Below the pieces are notes generated by a model. It did no database searches and was not told the DNA's origin. It was given only the letters and a program-made list of their open reading frames with translations. Both the position numbers and the translations under genes were made by a program. Below, one piece after another: positions 1 to 8,489 of a DNA stretch of 64,000 nt (positions are counted from its first letter, which is position 1; each line of letters begins with the position of its first letter). The DNA comes from JACKOB01 sp024234575 (GTDB lineage Bacteria; Pseudomonadota; Gammaproteobacteria; Pseudomonadales; Oleiphilaceae), in contig JBPJFZ010000008.1 in assembly GCA_051208035.1 (NCBI GenBank), forward strand, positions 124,001-188,000, written 5' to 3'.

Positions 1-1482
1 TTTTTCTTCAACTAATTCGGGGTTACCGATAAATAATCCCCGGTCGCCAAATTTTTCAGACAATCTCGGAACGCGAATGCCCTTAGATAAGTTACTTTTA
101 AAAGTTAACTCCGGGTTCATATCCCAGCGAAAGCCGCTGTGCCATGACAAATAGGTTTCACGGTCATCGACATTGGGCTTCGACTCGGTAGAGGGGAGTT
201 CACCTTCGTCATGGATATGTTGCAGGCGGATACCTACTTGCAACAGCGACTCGTTACTCCACAAAGTTACATCATCCTGAAGCCCCAAAAGCGCAGATTG
301 CCGCTGGAAATTCTGCGTCTCGATCGTGCCCAGCAGTTGTTGATTACGGTAATCATCCTGCTTTAGTTCAAGTGATGCCGCGAGGAGGTGTTCGCCGACC
401 AGTTGATTGCCGTTCAAAGACGCACCTACGGCGTCGGTGTTGGCCTTCTCATTCTGTTTGCCAATACCAATGCGCCCTTGTTCATCATAAAAGTGCTCTT
501 CACTTTGCGCGTAAAAAACGGATGTGGCGTAGCTGCCCTCTCGCCAGTGTTGGTCTGCGAACTGAAGTTGAATTTGCGTGAGCACCGTGTCGAGTTTACT
601 GGTTGTGTCGGCAGAGTTAAAAACATCAGGAATTTGTTGGTCTTTGCTGTGATGCTGAGCGCGTAATTGCAGGCTTTGATCATTATCGAGACTGTAATCA
701 AAAGAAAGCAGGGCATTTGCCATTTCGGTGGCATTGTTATGGCGTTTTTCTACGCTGTCATCATTGGGGTTGAATTCGGTCTGGTTGTCGTTGGTAAACT
801 CGAAGTCATTGTCGCTGGCCTGGTAGCCCACAGAACCTGCAACCCTGAGTTTTCCAAATTGCTGGCTAAGTGCTGCATCGGTTTTCTTGCTATTGAAAGA
901 CCCACCACCTACTACAATTTCGCCACTTGTCTGCTCATTCACACTGCCAGAAGCTGATGGCGTTTTACGGGTTTTAATGTTGATGGCACCGCCAATGTTG
1001 GAGCTGCCCAATTGTATAGGGGCGGCGCCCCGATAGATTTCGACCGACTCAACCTGTCCCAGTGAAATACGGCTAAGATCTACGGTACCACTGACGACAT
1101 TGTTTAACAGTACGCCATCCAAAAACACATTCACTTGCTGGGAAGATGAGCCGCGTAACGAAACTGTAGAAAAAGAGCCCAGACCGCCGGTCTCTCTCAC
1201 CTGAATTCCCGGTTCGCTCTTGAGGATGTCGGCTACAGTTGAAAGTGTACCGGCGAATTCTTCACGTTTAATCACCGAGACGAATCCCGGCTGCGTGGCC
1301 AGGTCTACTTCATTGGCGGCAACTAATTCCCCATAGACGGTCATGTCAGGCAAAGCAGTAATGTGTTCATCGGCCCAAGACAAGGTCGCACCGAACCCTG
1401 CGCAAAGGCCCAGCAATAGTTGCCGTACCCGATGGTGGAATACCTGAGGTTGGGATAAACCGCACTTTACAACGTTTTTCAA
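1..1482 (-). CDS. btuB: TonB-dependent outer-membrane receptor, B12-controlled (C-terminus cut by window edge)
   Basis: Outer-membrane active transporter, most likely for cobalamin or a related corrinoid, driven by TonB. The frame is open for 494 codons and runs off the window, so roughly the last quarter of the barrel is missing. A hydrophobic signal segment lies at residues 21-37, followed by ADE. A TonB-box-like MTVYGE is at about 47-52. The plug domain (about 62-172) has RETGGLG, SLRGSSSQQVNVFLDG and YRGAAPIQLGSSNIGGAINI, all typical of BtuB-like receptors. Near the edge, RVPRLSEKFGD and GNPEL match conserved barrel strands. I chose a TTG start at 1482 because a GGCGGGA stretch lies 7 nt upstream and a signal peptide follows. 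An in-frame ATG at 1593 is the alternative but gives an odd N-terminus. The cobalamin riboswitch upstream supports the substrate; the gene name is inferred from that plus family likeness. Confidence 0.85.
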   Translation of the reverse strand, partial: MKNVVKCGLSQPQVFHHRVRQLLLGLCAGFGATLSWADEHITALPDMTVYGELVAANEVDLATQPGFVSVIKREEFAGTLSTVADILKSEPGIQVRETGGLGSFSTVSLRGSSSQQVNVFLDGVLLNNVVSGTVDLSRISLGQVESVEIYRGAAPIQLGSSNIGGAINIKTRKTPSASGSVNEQTSGEIVVGGGSFNSKKTDAALSQQFGKLRVAGSVGYQASDNDFEFTNDNQTEFNPNDDSVEKRHNNATEMANALLSFDYSLDNDQSLQLRAQHHSKDQQIPDVFNSADTTSKLDTVLTQIQLQFADQHWREGSYATSVFYAQSEEHFYDEQGRIGIGKQNEKANTDAVGASLNGNQLVGEHLLAASLELKQDDYRNQQLLGTIETQNFQRQSALLGLQDDVTLWSNESLLQVGIRLQHIHDEGELPSTESKPNVDDRETYLSWHSGFRWDMNPELTFKSNLSKGIRVPRLSEKFGDRGLFIGNPELVEEK

Positions 1483-1651
1483 GAGACAGTCCCGCCAATG
1501 GCATAGTAGAAGCCTGACGGATTGCAGACGAAAAAGGGGGAAACCAAGGAAGGGGCAGGTGTAAATTGTAAATATCAGCCATTTTCCCTGCATCGCCCAC
1601 CGCAATGCAATCACGATCAAACTTCATAAAAGAAGTTAATCTGGGGGAGTT

Positions 1652-1885
1652 AGGCCGGTCTCCGGACTGATAAGCCGATGCTTGCCACCAAATAAATGCG
1701 GGTACATCTACAATCAGCGCCTTCCCATCGGGACAACTCCAGACTGTTGTTCAGGTCTGTAGCGAGTTGTCTCAAGCTGTTTCTTCGACAGTGGCTTGTG
1801 CTGAAAGTTTGTTAGCTTAATTACCGTTGCGGGGGCAGTGCTGGACTAGGCCTAAAGGCCGCACCAGTTTCACGTTTCGTTCACT
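1652..1885 (-). promoter_or_regulatory. Cobalamin (AdoCbl) riboswitch
   Basis: Read on the minus strand, the conserved blocks occur in order: GTGAAACTGGTGCGG (about 1859-1873), the B12 box CTGCCCCCGCAACGGTAA (about 1822-1839), AGCCACTG (about 1789-1796), GATGGGAAGGCG (about 1717-1728) and the closing AGTCCGGAGACCGGCC (about 1653-1668). This is the standard cobalamin aptamer layout. It lies in the leader of the TonB receptor, so binding of a B12 cofactor should shut down receptor expression. About 170 nt separate the aptamer from the receptor start; I could not define the expression platform. The outer boundary is approximate. Confidence 0.93.
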
Positions 1886-2029
1886 TATGGTTGGTAACCC
1901 TGCCTCAAAAAATGTTACTGAGCAGAAAAAAGTGAACACCCAACACCCTAAATTAGTTGGCCGCAAGGGTATAGAGGTTGAGGTTTTGTGTCAATTGAAG
2001 AATGAAATGGTCGCCTGGTAAATACGCAG

Positions 2030-2941
2030 TTAGCCTGCATTTTCAGCTAGTTGTGCCTCGTTGAGTGCTGGCCATAGTTGCGCCATGGTAGCTATCAATG
2101 CTTTTAGCGCTGGTTCTTGTACCCGTTGCGATTTAAGGGCGAGGCTAAGCGGTAGGGAGGGTGAGTTACCTTGCCAGCGTTTCCCCCAGCCCTCTTGTTC
2201 GGCGCGAGTGGCGTCATCGGCCCGCAGCAATGCGATTCCGTGACCAAACTTTATAAACTCTCTAATTGCCTCTTCAGTGTCCACCAGTGCTACCTTTGCG
2301 ATTTCGGTATGTCTTTCTGCCAGTAACTGTTGCATCAGTTGAAAGAATGGGCAGCGCTCTGTGGTGTATATCCAGGGTTGTTGTGCCAGCTCATGAAGTG
2401 GTAAAAGAGGAACCTCATCGTCCCATTCGGCGGGGATAATGATGGCGGTTTCCACTTCTTTTAAAAGGTTCTTTTGGATGTTGGCATAGTCGCAAGGACC
2501 AAAATAGAAGCCTGCGTCTAATTGGCCTTTGCGAACGTCGAGCAGAATGTCTGGTGACATGCCGTGCACAAGCGATAGCTGAATACCGGGGTGGGCTTCT
2601 TTCATCAGGCTAACCAGTTGCGGTAGTTTTAAAAAAGAAAAGTCGGAGTTTACACCAATGCGAATTTCACCAATCACTTCGCCTTTCATGGATTTGGCCT
2701 TGGACATCATTTGCTCTGCCGCCCGCAATGTAGCCTGGGCTTGCACTAGTAGTTGTTTGCCCGCTGAGGTCAGATTCATGCCTTTTGGGGTGCGATCAAA
2801 CAGGATGACCCCAAGAGAATCTTCCAGCGCTCTCAGTTGGGCACTAACGGCAGGCTGACTGGTAAACAATCGCTCTGCTGCGCGGGTTAGATGTCCTTCC
2901 TCGGCGACGGTGACAAACAATTTTAGCTGTTGCAGTTCCAT
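2030..2941 (-). CDS. LysR-family transcriptional regulator
   Basis: A 303-residue LysR-type regulator, the usual length for the family. The N-terminal winged helix-turn-helix is clear: MELQQLKLFVTVAEEGHLTRAA, then SQPAVSAQLRALE and LFDRTP. The C-terminal substrate-binding domain (about 90-290) contains GEIRIGVNSDF at its start and an effector-pocket-like IKFGHGIALL near 240. A longer frame begins at 3019, but the start at 2941 is preferred because GGAGG sits 7 nt upstream and the HTH begins exactly there. It is divergent from the DUF1127 gene at 3098, so the 2942-3097 gap probably holds promoters for both and an operator. Its target and co-inducer cannot be told from sequence; the molybdoenzyme operon at 3951-8163 lies two genes away, but nothing shows a link. 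Confidence 0.9.
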   Translation of the reverse strand: MELQQLKLFVTVAEEGHLTRAAERLFTSQPAVSAQLRALEDSLGVILFDRTPKGMNLTSAGKQLLVQAQATLRAAEQMMSKAKSMKGEVIGEIRIGVNSDFSFLKLPQLVSLMKEAHPGIQLSLVHGMSPDILLDVRKGQLDAGFYFGPCDYANIQKNLLKEVETAIIIPAEWDDEVPLLPLHELAQQPWIYTTERCPFFQLMQQLLAERHTEIAKVALVDTEEAIREFIKFGHGIALLRADDATRAEQEGWGKRWQGNSPSLPLSLALKSQRVQEPALKALIATMAQLWPALNEAQLAENAG

Positions 2942-3097
2942 TTTTTGGCCTCCTTGATGAGCGCTTATTGAAGCATTTTTTAGTCTGATCGCGCCATCGC
3001 CATTCCAAATGACGTGCATCCAAATTCACGATTGGATGTTTTTACTGGTAAGTAATTAAATTGTTTCTGTCATCATTTAATCACCCGAGGGGGATCT

Positions 3098-3346
3098 ATG
3101 GCCAGGGTAGTGAAAGCGTTTAGTTATTATCAGGTGATCAGTGAACTGCGATTGAGTTTTCAAAAGCGTGCCAAATCTTCGCTGATCAAGATGTGGCGAC
3201 AGGTACGAAAAAGCTATGCACTGTGGCGTGCCAGACACAAACAAAGAGCGGCATTGAGTCAGTTGAGTGCTTATCAGCTAAAAGACATTGGTCTCAGCAG
3301 AAGTGATGCGCTAAATGAGGTGAGTAAACCATTTTGGAAAGAGTAA
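3098..3346 (+). CDS. Small DUF1127 protein
   Basis: An 82-residue basic protein. The C-terminal half (about 44-80) fits DUF1127 (YjiS-like): W, R and K residues followed by LSQLSAYQLKDIGLSRSDA and ending in KPFWKE, the hallmark ends of the domain. The N-terminal half is a basic, probably helical extension. A strong ribosome binding site GAGGGGG lies 6 nt before the ATG. It is divergent from the LysR gene. Small DUF1127 proteins in other proteobacteria have been linked to RNA binding and to phosphate or carbon metabolism, but the role of this one is unknown. No signal peptide or membrane segment is visible. Confidence 0.85.
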   Translation: MARVVKAFSYYQVISELRLSFQKRAKSSLIKMWRQVRKSYALWRARHKQRAALSQLSAYQLKDIGLSRSDALNEVSKPFWKE

Positions 3347-3376
3347 CCATTATTGTCATGCCGCTGTGAGTAGGCG

Positions 3377-3757
3377 TTATCCTACCTGCGGTGGTGTGGT
3401 TCTTGGTACCCACTCCCACCACTGTTGTTCTCCGTCGGCTTTATCCTCTTTGGTTTGATACACATCCCAGGTGACCAAGTAATCGGGGTTGATGATTTTG
3501 CTATTACCAACAGGGAATTCACCTTTTGGTGATATAAACCAGCAAGACAAATCTGAGGGTAGAATAAATTCTGCTGTCGCTGCGCCATCGGCTTGTTTGG
3601 CTTGTCCTGCCAGAATTATCGTGATGCCTTGCTCTTTATCTACGCGCACGACTGTGCCGCCTAAGCATTTTTGCTCAAGTAGTTTGTCTTGAGCATTGAA
3701 GTAGGACAGGCCAATCAGAATAGATTTATTCAGGCATTGAGAAATGTCAGTCAGCAT
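3377..3757 (-). CDS. Hypothetical protein, 126 aa
   Basis: I do not recognise this family. The protein is soluble-looking, with no signal peptide or transmembrane helix. It contains a beta-rich stretch (GGTVVRVDKEQGITIIL, about 33-49) and a tryptophan-rich C-terminus (QQWWEWVP, about 111-118). The composition suggests a small all-beta domain. Upstream of the ATG there is only a weak ribosome binding site. It is convergent with the DUF1127 gene, whose end is 30 nt away. Length and consistent amino-acid usage support a real gene, but translation is unproven. Confidence 0.6.
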   Translation of the reverse strand: MLTDISQCLNKSILIGLSYFNAQDKLLEQKCLGGTVVRVDKEQGITIILAGQAKQADGAATAEFILPSDLSCWFISPKGEFPVGNSKIINPDYLVTWDVYQTKEDKADGEQQWWEWVPRTTPPQVG

Positions 3758-3808
3758 TTTTGTGGCGCTCTATTACAGATTTATATTCCGAATTTTCGGG
3801 GGGCTATC

Positions 3809-3905
3809 GGGCTTGCATGATTTTTTGCACACGCTGTAAACCCATCTCTGGGCGCGCGACTGCCGCATCCCTGCGGCAGACGGATCCAAAAAATCATGCA
3901 AGCCC
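3809..3905. repeat. Nested inverted repeat between genes (19-bp perfect arms)
   Basis: The arm GGGCTTGCATGATTTTTTG (3809-3827) is repeated as its exact reverse complement at 3887-3905. Inside lies a second hairpin, CTGCCGC/GCGGCAG, at about 3860-3879. The whole element is about 97 bp and sits between the 3' end of the DmsBC-like gene and the start of the 126-aa hypothetical gene. The core (ACGCTGTAAACCCATC, then a GC-rich hairpin) reminds me of dispersed intergenic palindromes common in marine gammaproteobacteria; that is memory-based inference. It could act as a terminator or mRNA-end stabiliser. No second copy was found in this window. Confidence 0.75.
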
Positions 3906-3950
3906 TTCACTGACAGTATCTACACTTAATGTTCTTAGTGTTTCTGCCAG

Positions 3951-5948
3951 TTAATGGTGTAAATGAACAACACCAGAGTTCGGGTTGTCGGCCAAACCAA
4001 TATCCCGTGCATGCTGCTCAAAGCCTTTATTCTTCCAGAAAAATGCGCCGGGCATGGTGGTTGGAATAACCAAAATATAGAACAGCGCCCGGCTGACCAA
4101 TGCCACCAATACCGAAGCTATGGCCACGGCAACCCATGCCGCCAGTAATAAGGTAGTGGACGCCATCTCGGCAACATGCAGAGCCAGCAGGCCGATGGCG
4201 AGCAAAAGGTTTACCGCCAGCACAGTGTTTCTTAGCAGATAGGTTTTACCAAATGTCGTGCACTGAACATAATGTGCGGCACCACCTTCGTTTTCACTAC
4301 GGTTGAGATCTTTGTTGTGCTTCCACAGGCCGATTGCTTCGAGTATTAAGCCCAGAGCAAAAGTGCTGCCCAGTGCCGTGATGGCACTGTCAATGGCGAT
4401 GTCGCTAAGTGCCAGTGTTGGCAGCACGATGATGGCGCTAACCAGCGATCCCAGAGACAAACTGTTGCCAGCAAAAGAAGTTGTTGTTTGCAGATGGTTC
4501 CAGAATGGGCGGGCTTTAATCTGGTAGCACTTGTTCATATAAAACAGTCCGCCAAATCCGGCGATTATTGCGAACAGGGCAGCAGCGACCACTGGCGTTG
4601 CAATCCCTTCGCTGACGTAGGCTTCGCTACCGAAAAGACCCATAAACCAGCTATTGTAAGGCAGCGACAGCAAACCTGTGATGCCACAACCCGCTTTAAA
4701 GAGAGCCAGCCCCAAACCTTCTCGTGATACAGGCGAATGACGTAAGTTGTTAAAGCCCCGATAAGCGCGAAATGGCTTGCCAAGGTGCGTAACGCTCATC
4801 AGTAGCCCTAAACCGGTGAGACCGGCAGCACCAAACGCAATCAGGGCAAACATATCCGAGGTAACAAACTCGCTAAAACCTGTCACGCCGGCCAATGCCG
4901 ATACGATTGTAATCAGGAACATACCGTAAGCGGCTTGTGCTGACAGGGTAAAAATCACCAGTGGGTTTTCCCGGCTGTTGAGCCGGCCGAAATTCCAATG
5001 TTTCGCTTTGCCAGCTTTTTGGTCGATCGCTGGCTTATAGCTGCCTTCTTCATCCCGATGATACTTTACCGGCATGGAGTCGGTGCGCGTTAATTCCAGT
5101 GGCATTGACTTGGTTTGCTGAAAGCGAATATTAGGATGTGTAATATCTGGTGATGGAAATCCGGGGATGTCGGTTTTGCATTGCTGCCGGTTTTCGGGGG
5201 TGTTTTCAATCACACCAAAATCCAGGGCGTTGCCCACGCATGCACTCACACAGGCAGGCTTTAAGCCAACTTCCAGGCGGTCAACACACATATTGCACTT
5301 GCTGACCTGGCCTTTCACCGGGTCGAGTTGTGGTGCGTTGTAAGGGCACACCCAAGTGCAATAGCCACAACCAAAACAGGTATCCGGGTCTTGCAGTACC
5401 GCGCCGTATTCCGCGTGCTTGGTGTAAGCGCGGGTAGGGCAGCCTTTAAGGCAGACAGGGTCATCACAATGGTTGCAGGCCATGGAGATATTCATGCGTT
5501 TATAGTCGGGGTATGAGCCACCTTCGACATAGCCTACGCTGCGAAATGCAATGTGTGCCGGGTTTTCATTTTTCTCTGAGCAGGCGGCTTCGCAGGCGTG
5601 ACAGCCAATGCAATTGTCGGCCGTAAAGAAAAAACCGTGCTGTTTATTGCGATTGGGGTTAGAGCCAACTTCCGGGTTTTCGTTGATGAACAGCGAGCGT
5701 TCTTTTGGTAAACCAGTCAGATCAACCAGATCGATTAATTGCCCATAGCGGTTTTTGTCGGCGATAGGCTGCTCTGGTAAAAAAGCATAGGGTTGCTCTT
5801 GTGTGCGAACTTCCCAATGATTCGAGCGACCTTTTTGCTCGCTGCCGCAACCTGCGCCGCCTGTGGATTGGTTGCGCCCCTGACTGACATTGTCCCGGGA
5901 CGGGTCAAAACTTTGTACCGCAGGTTTTTCCATTAAATCTTGTGTCAT
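3951..5948 (-). CDS. DmsB-DmsC fusion: four-cluster ferredoxin subunit joined to membrane anchor
   Basis: A 665-residue electron-transfer protein. Residues about 105-245 hold 16 cysteines in four groups (C113/116/119/123, C158/161/166/170, C191/194/197/201, C218/221/233/237), as expected for four [4Fe-4S] clusters of the DmsB/NrfC type. From about 330 to 650 there are eight or so hydrophobic segments matching the DmsC quinol-oxidising anchor. The first 100 residues are a poorly conserved leader without a Tat or Sec signal, so the Fe-S part should face the cytoplasm. It follows the molybdoenzyme gene by 16 nt and surely passes electrons from quinol to that enzyme. In most organisms DmsB and DmsC are separate proteins; here they are one chain. 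Confidence 0.88.
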   Translation of the reverse strand: MTQDLMEKPAVQSFDPSRDNVSQGRNQSTGGAGCGSEQKGRSNHWEVRTQEQPYAFLPEQPIADKNRYGQLIDLVDLTGLPKERSLFINENPEVGSNPNRNKQHGFFFTADNCIGCHACEAACSEKNENPAHIAFRSVGYVEGGSYPDYKRMNISMACNHCDDPVCLKGCPTRAYTKHAEYGAVLQDPDTCFGCGYCTWVCPYNAPQLDPVKGQVSKCNMCVDRLEVGLKPACVSACVGNALDFGVIENTPENRQQCKTDIPGFPSPDITHPNIRFQQTKSMPLELTRTDSMPVKYHRDEEGSYKPAIDQKAGKAKHWNFGRLNSRENPLVIFTLSAQAAYGMFLITIVSALAGVTGFSEFVTSDMFALIAFGAAGLTGLGLLMSVTHLGKPFRAYRGFNNLRHSPVSREGLGLALFKAGCGITGLLSLPYNSWFMGLFGSEAYVSEGIATPVVAAALFAIIAGFGGLFYMNKCYQIKARPFWNHLQTTTSFAGNSLSLGSLVSAIIVLPTLALSDIAIDSAITALGSTFALGLILEAIGLWKHNKDLNRSENEGGAAHYVQCTTFGKTYLLRNTVLAVNLLLAIGLLALHVAEMASTTLLLAAWVAVAIASVLVALVSRALFYILVIPTTMPGAFFWKNKGFEQHARDIGLADNPNSGVVHLHH

Positions 5949-5964
5949 TGTTTAGGCCCCTGAG

Positions 5965-8163
5965 TTAAAAGTTTCGACTTTCGAAATTAATACGCGCCGC
6001 TTCAGCCTGATTGGCCGCTTCAATACGCTCGATACGCACAGAGCATTGTTTAAATGCTGGCTGGCGGGAGTAGGGATCAAGTAGCCCCAGTGTTAGCCGG
6101 TTAACACAGTCGTGGAAGTGAAACGGTATAAACACCATGTTGCGCGGCACCCGCTGTGTGAGTTGCACCATAACAACCGCATCACCCCGACGGCTGGTCA
6201 GACGCACATAGGTCTGGTGCATAATGCCTAGCTCGTGGGCGGCATCGGGGTTCATTTCCATATAGGGTGTAGGGCTGAATTTGTTGCAGTTGCCGATCTT
6301 GCCAGTGCGGGTTCGGGTATGAAAGTGCTCTACCACACGGCCGCTGTTTAGCCAAAACGGGTAATCATTACATGGCTGCTCATTGTTGTTGATAAACCGT
6401 ATCGGGATCAGGTTTGCCTTGCCCGAGGGGGTCTGGAACTTGCCATCGGTATACAGTCTCGGATCACCTTTGACGCCTTCACTACCCTTGCGGAATGGCC
6501 ATTGAATACCTCGCCCAGCGATGATCTTTTCGTAAGTCATGCCGCTGATATCCAGGGTGCGATCAGCGCCAGCAGACAAGTGCTTCATTTCTTCAAAGGC
6601 TTCTTCTGTATCTTCCGGAAAGTGAATTACCTTGCCATTTTCGAAGCGTTTGGCCATCTGGTTAAAAATCCAGAAATCCGGCTTCGAGTTAGCGTAAGGG
6701 GGCAGCACATTACTGATCAGATTTACCCGCCGTTCGGTATTCGTGTGGCAGCCCTGTTTCTCTGCCCAAACAGCCGCAGGAAAGTACACATGGGAATACT
6801 GATTAGTCTCAACATCTTCGTAGACATCTTGGACGACGAGAAAGTCGAGCTTCTCCAAAGCTTTGCGAATGCGGGGCAAATTAGGCATGGAGGTCATTGG
6901 GTTCGTGGCCACCAGCCATAGCCCTTTTATTTCACCGGTTTCAATCGCCGGGAATATATCGGTTTGGGCGAGGCCGCGCTTTTTCGGGAAAAACTCGGGG
7001 TCGATACCCCAAAAATCTGCAATTTCTTTGCGGTGATGCTCGTTCTCCAGTGCCCGGTAACCCGGCAGGCCAGAGCACGATGACCACTCTCGCGTACCCA
7101 TGGCATTGCACTGGCCGGTAATAGACAAGCTGGTGCCGCCTGGTTTGCCAATATTGCCGGTGACTAAATTCAGGTTATTGATATTAGCTACGCCATCAGA
7201 GCCGTGCGTTGACTGGTTGATACCCATCGTCCATATACTCATCGCTGCCGGCGCCTTGGCGTAGATGCGCGCTACGTTCCGGATCGTGTCTTCATCGATA
7301 CCGCAAGCGTGCTGGGCAATTTTGGGGTCGTAGTCTGCAACCAGCGCTTTAAGTTCTTCAACACCTTGGGTGTGAGCGTTAATGTACGCTTCATCGTGCA
7401 AGCCTTCTTTAAAGATCACATGCATCATCGAGTTGATGAGCACGCAGTCGGTGCCGGGTGTGATGGGCAGATGGATGTCGGCAAACTGCGCCAGCATGGT
7501 GACGCGAGGATCGATAACAATTAAAGGAAACTTGCGCTTTTCCAGTGCCTCTTTTAGACGCCAGTAAATAATAGGGTGTTGTTCTGGCAGGTTAGAGCCA
7601 AAGGCCATAAGGCAATGGGTATGCTCGAAATCGTCATAGCAGCCTGGTGGGCCGTCGGAACCAAAAGAACGCTTGTAACCACTCACCGCTGATGCCATGC
7701 ACAAAGTAGTGTTGCCATCATAATTGTTGGTGCCGATACAACCACGCGTCAGTTTACCAAGGGTATAGAACTCTTCTGTCATCAGCTGGCCAGTAGAGAC
7801 CACGGCGAAAGAGTCCCGGCCGTATTTCGCCTGAATCTCTTTAATTTTACTGGCGGTGGTATCGAGCGCATGATCCCAGGTGGTTTTCTCGAATTTATCA
7901 AAATACCGCTCACGAATCAGAGGCTCTGTACCACGACCGGGGCTGGTAAATAATTCGTGCTCTAGCAGGCCTTTTATGCAGAGTTTGCCTCGATTCACGT
8001 CGGCACCGGCATGGCCCCGCGTGGTGACGATTTTCTTATCAGCATCCAGCCCGATTTCGATGGAGCAGCCGACCGAGCAGTAATTACAGGTCGTATATTT
8101 CCACTCTTGAACTTTTTTCTCGGGGATCTTGATTGGCTTTCTCTTGCTTCTACCAAAAAGCAT
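5965..8163 (-). CDS. Nitrate-reductase-type Mo-bisPGD oxidoreductase, catalytic subunit
   Basis: A 732-residue molybdopterin enzyme. The N-terminal [4Fe-4S] ligands are C26, C29, C33 and C62. The segment NTTLCMASAV (C155) matches the Mo-ligating cysteine of NapA/NasA-type nitrate reductases, followed by the family-typical GCYDDFEHTHCLMAFGSNLPEQHP. The C-terminal dinucleotide-binding domain begins near 610 (LNSGRVVEHFHTRTRTGKIGNC). No twin-arginine signal is present (the N-terminus has RSKRKP only), so the enzyme is cytoplasmic. Together with the downstream DmsBC fusion it should form a membrane-bound, quinol-dependent reductase. The NtrC/sigma-54 control signals upstream argue for assimilatory nitrate reduction. 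No nitrite reductase or nitrate transporter gene is in view, so the substrate remains inferred. Confidence 0.85.
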   Translation of the reverse strand: MLFGRSKRKPIKIPEKKVQEWKYTTCNYCSVGCSIEIGLDADKKIVTTRGHAGADVNRGKLCIKGLLEHELFTSPGRGTEPLIRERYFDKFEKTTWDHALDTTASKIKEIQAKYGRDSFAVVSTGQLMTEEFYTLGKLTRGCIGTNNYDGNTTLCMASAVSGYKRSFGSDGPPGCYDDFEHTHCLMAFGSNLPEQHPIIYWRLKEALEKRKFPLIVIDPRVTMLAQFADIHLPITPGTDCVLINSMMHVIFKEGLHDEAYINAHTQGVEELKALVADYDPKIAQHACGIDEDTIRNVARIYAKAPAAMSIWTMGINQSTHGSDGVANINNLNLVTGNIGKPGGTSLSITGQCNAMGTREWSSCSGLPGYRALENEHHRKEIADFWGIDPEFFPKKRGLAQTDIFPAIETGEIKGLWLVATNPMTSMPNLPRIRKALEKLDFLVVQDVYEDVETNQYSHVYFPAAVWAEKQGCHTNTERRVNLISNVLPPYANSKPDFWIFNQMAKRFENGKVIHFPEDTEEAFEEMKHLSAGADRTLDISGMTYEKIIAGRGIQWPFRKGSEGVKGDPRLYTDGKFQTPSGKANLIPIRFINNNEQPCNDYPFWLNSGRVVEHFHTRTRTGKIGNCNKFSPTPYMEMNPDAAHELGIMHQTYVRLTSRRGDAVVMVQLTQRVPRNMVFIPFHFHDCVNRLTLGLLDPYSRQPAFKQCSVRIERIEAANQAEAARINFESRNF

Positions 8164-8207
8164 ATTGGCGCACCCTGCGTTGATTAAATAGAACTATGGG
8201 CCTGACA

Positions 8208-8223
8208 AGCAGGTATTGTGCCA
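8208..8223 (-). promoter_or_regulatory. Sigma-54 (RpoN) promoter for the molybdoenzyme operon
   Basis: On the minus strand the sequence is TGGCACAATACCTGCT. It matches the -24/-12 consensus TGGCAC-N5-TTGC[AT] at every position but one (CTGC for TTGC), with the required GG-to-GC spacing. It ends about 45 nt upstream of the ATG at 8163, leaving a short leader. The enhancer-like site 170 bp further upstream supports the call. Confidence 0.78.
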
Positions 8224-8392
8224 TTGACGAAATATTCTAAATTTGGTTAGAAACAAGGCTATAAATGGCTGATATATCTATAAGCTAGCATTTATATAGT
8301 GGTTTTATGCGGAATTGGCGAGATAGAGTGGCTGGTTATGCACAGATTTTTTGCGCGAAGGGATTAAAGTGGTGCAATAAATCATTTTGTGG

Positions 8393-8409
8393 TGCACCAA
8401 AGTGGTGAG
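8393..8409. promoter_or_regulatory. NtrC-like enhancer site
   Basis: TGCACCAAAGTGGTGAG matches the enterobacterial NtrC consensus TGCACYANNNTGGTGCA at 12 of 14 fixed positions. Additional half sites (GTGGTGCA) occur at about 8369-8376 and 8389-8396, suggesting cooperative binding. The cluster lies about 170 bp upstream of the sigma-54 promoter, a normal enhancer distance. Confidence 0.68.
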
Positions 8410-8434
8410 TCTTTTGTTTGCCTGTGTGTGAAAC

Positions 8435-8469
8435 TCCGTGACGAAGCCAAGAATACGCATCGTCACGGA
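8435..8469 (-). terminator. Hairpin, probable terminator of the YcnI-lipoprotein operon
   Basis: TCCGTGACGA (8435-8444) and TCGTCACGGA (8460-8469) form a perfect 10-bp stem with a 15-nt loop, 20 nt beyond the stop codon of the lipoprotein gene on the minus strand. The tract after the stem is GTTTCAC rather than a clean T-run, so rho-independent termination is likely but not certain. Confidence 0.55.
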
Positions 8470-8489
8470 ATGAACGGTACTGTAAATAC

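Noticed and set aside
1367..1627. 86-codon frame after the riboswitch
   Set aside because: It overlaps the receptor signal peptide in another frame and has no recognisable domain; it is most likely a shadow of the leader, though noted under the riboswitch finding.
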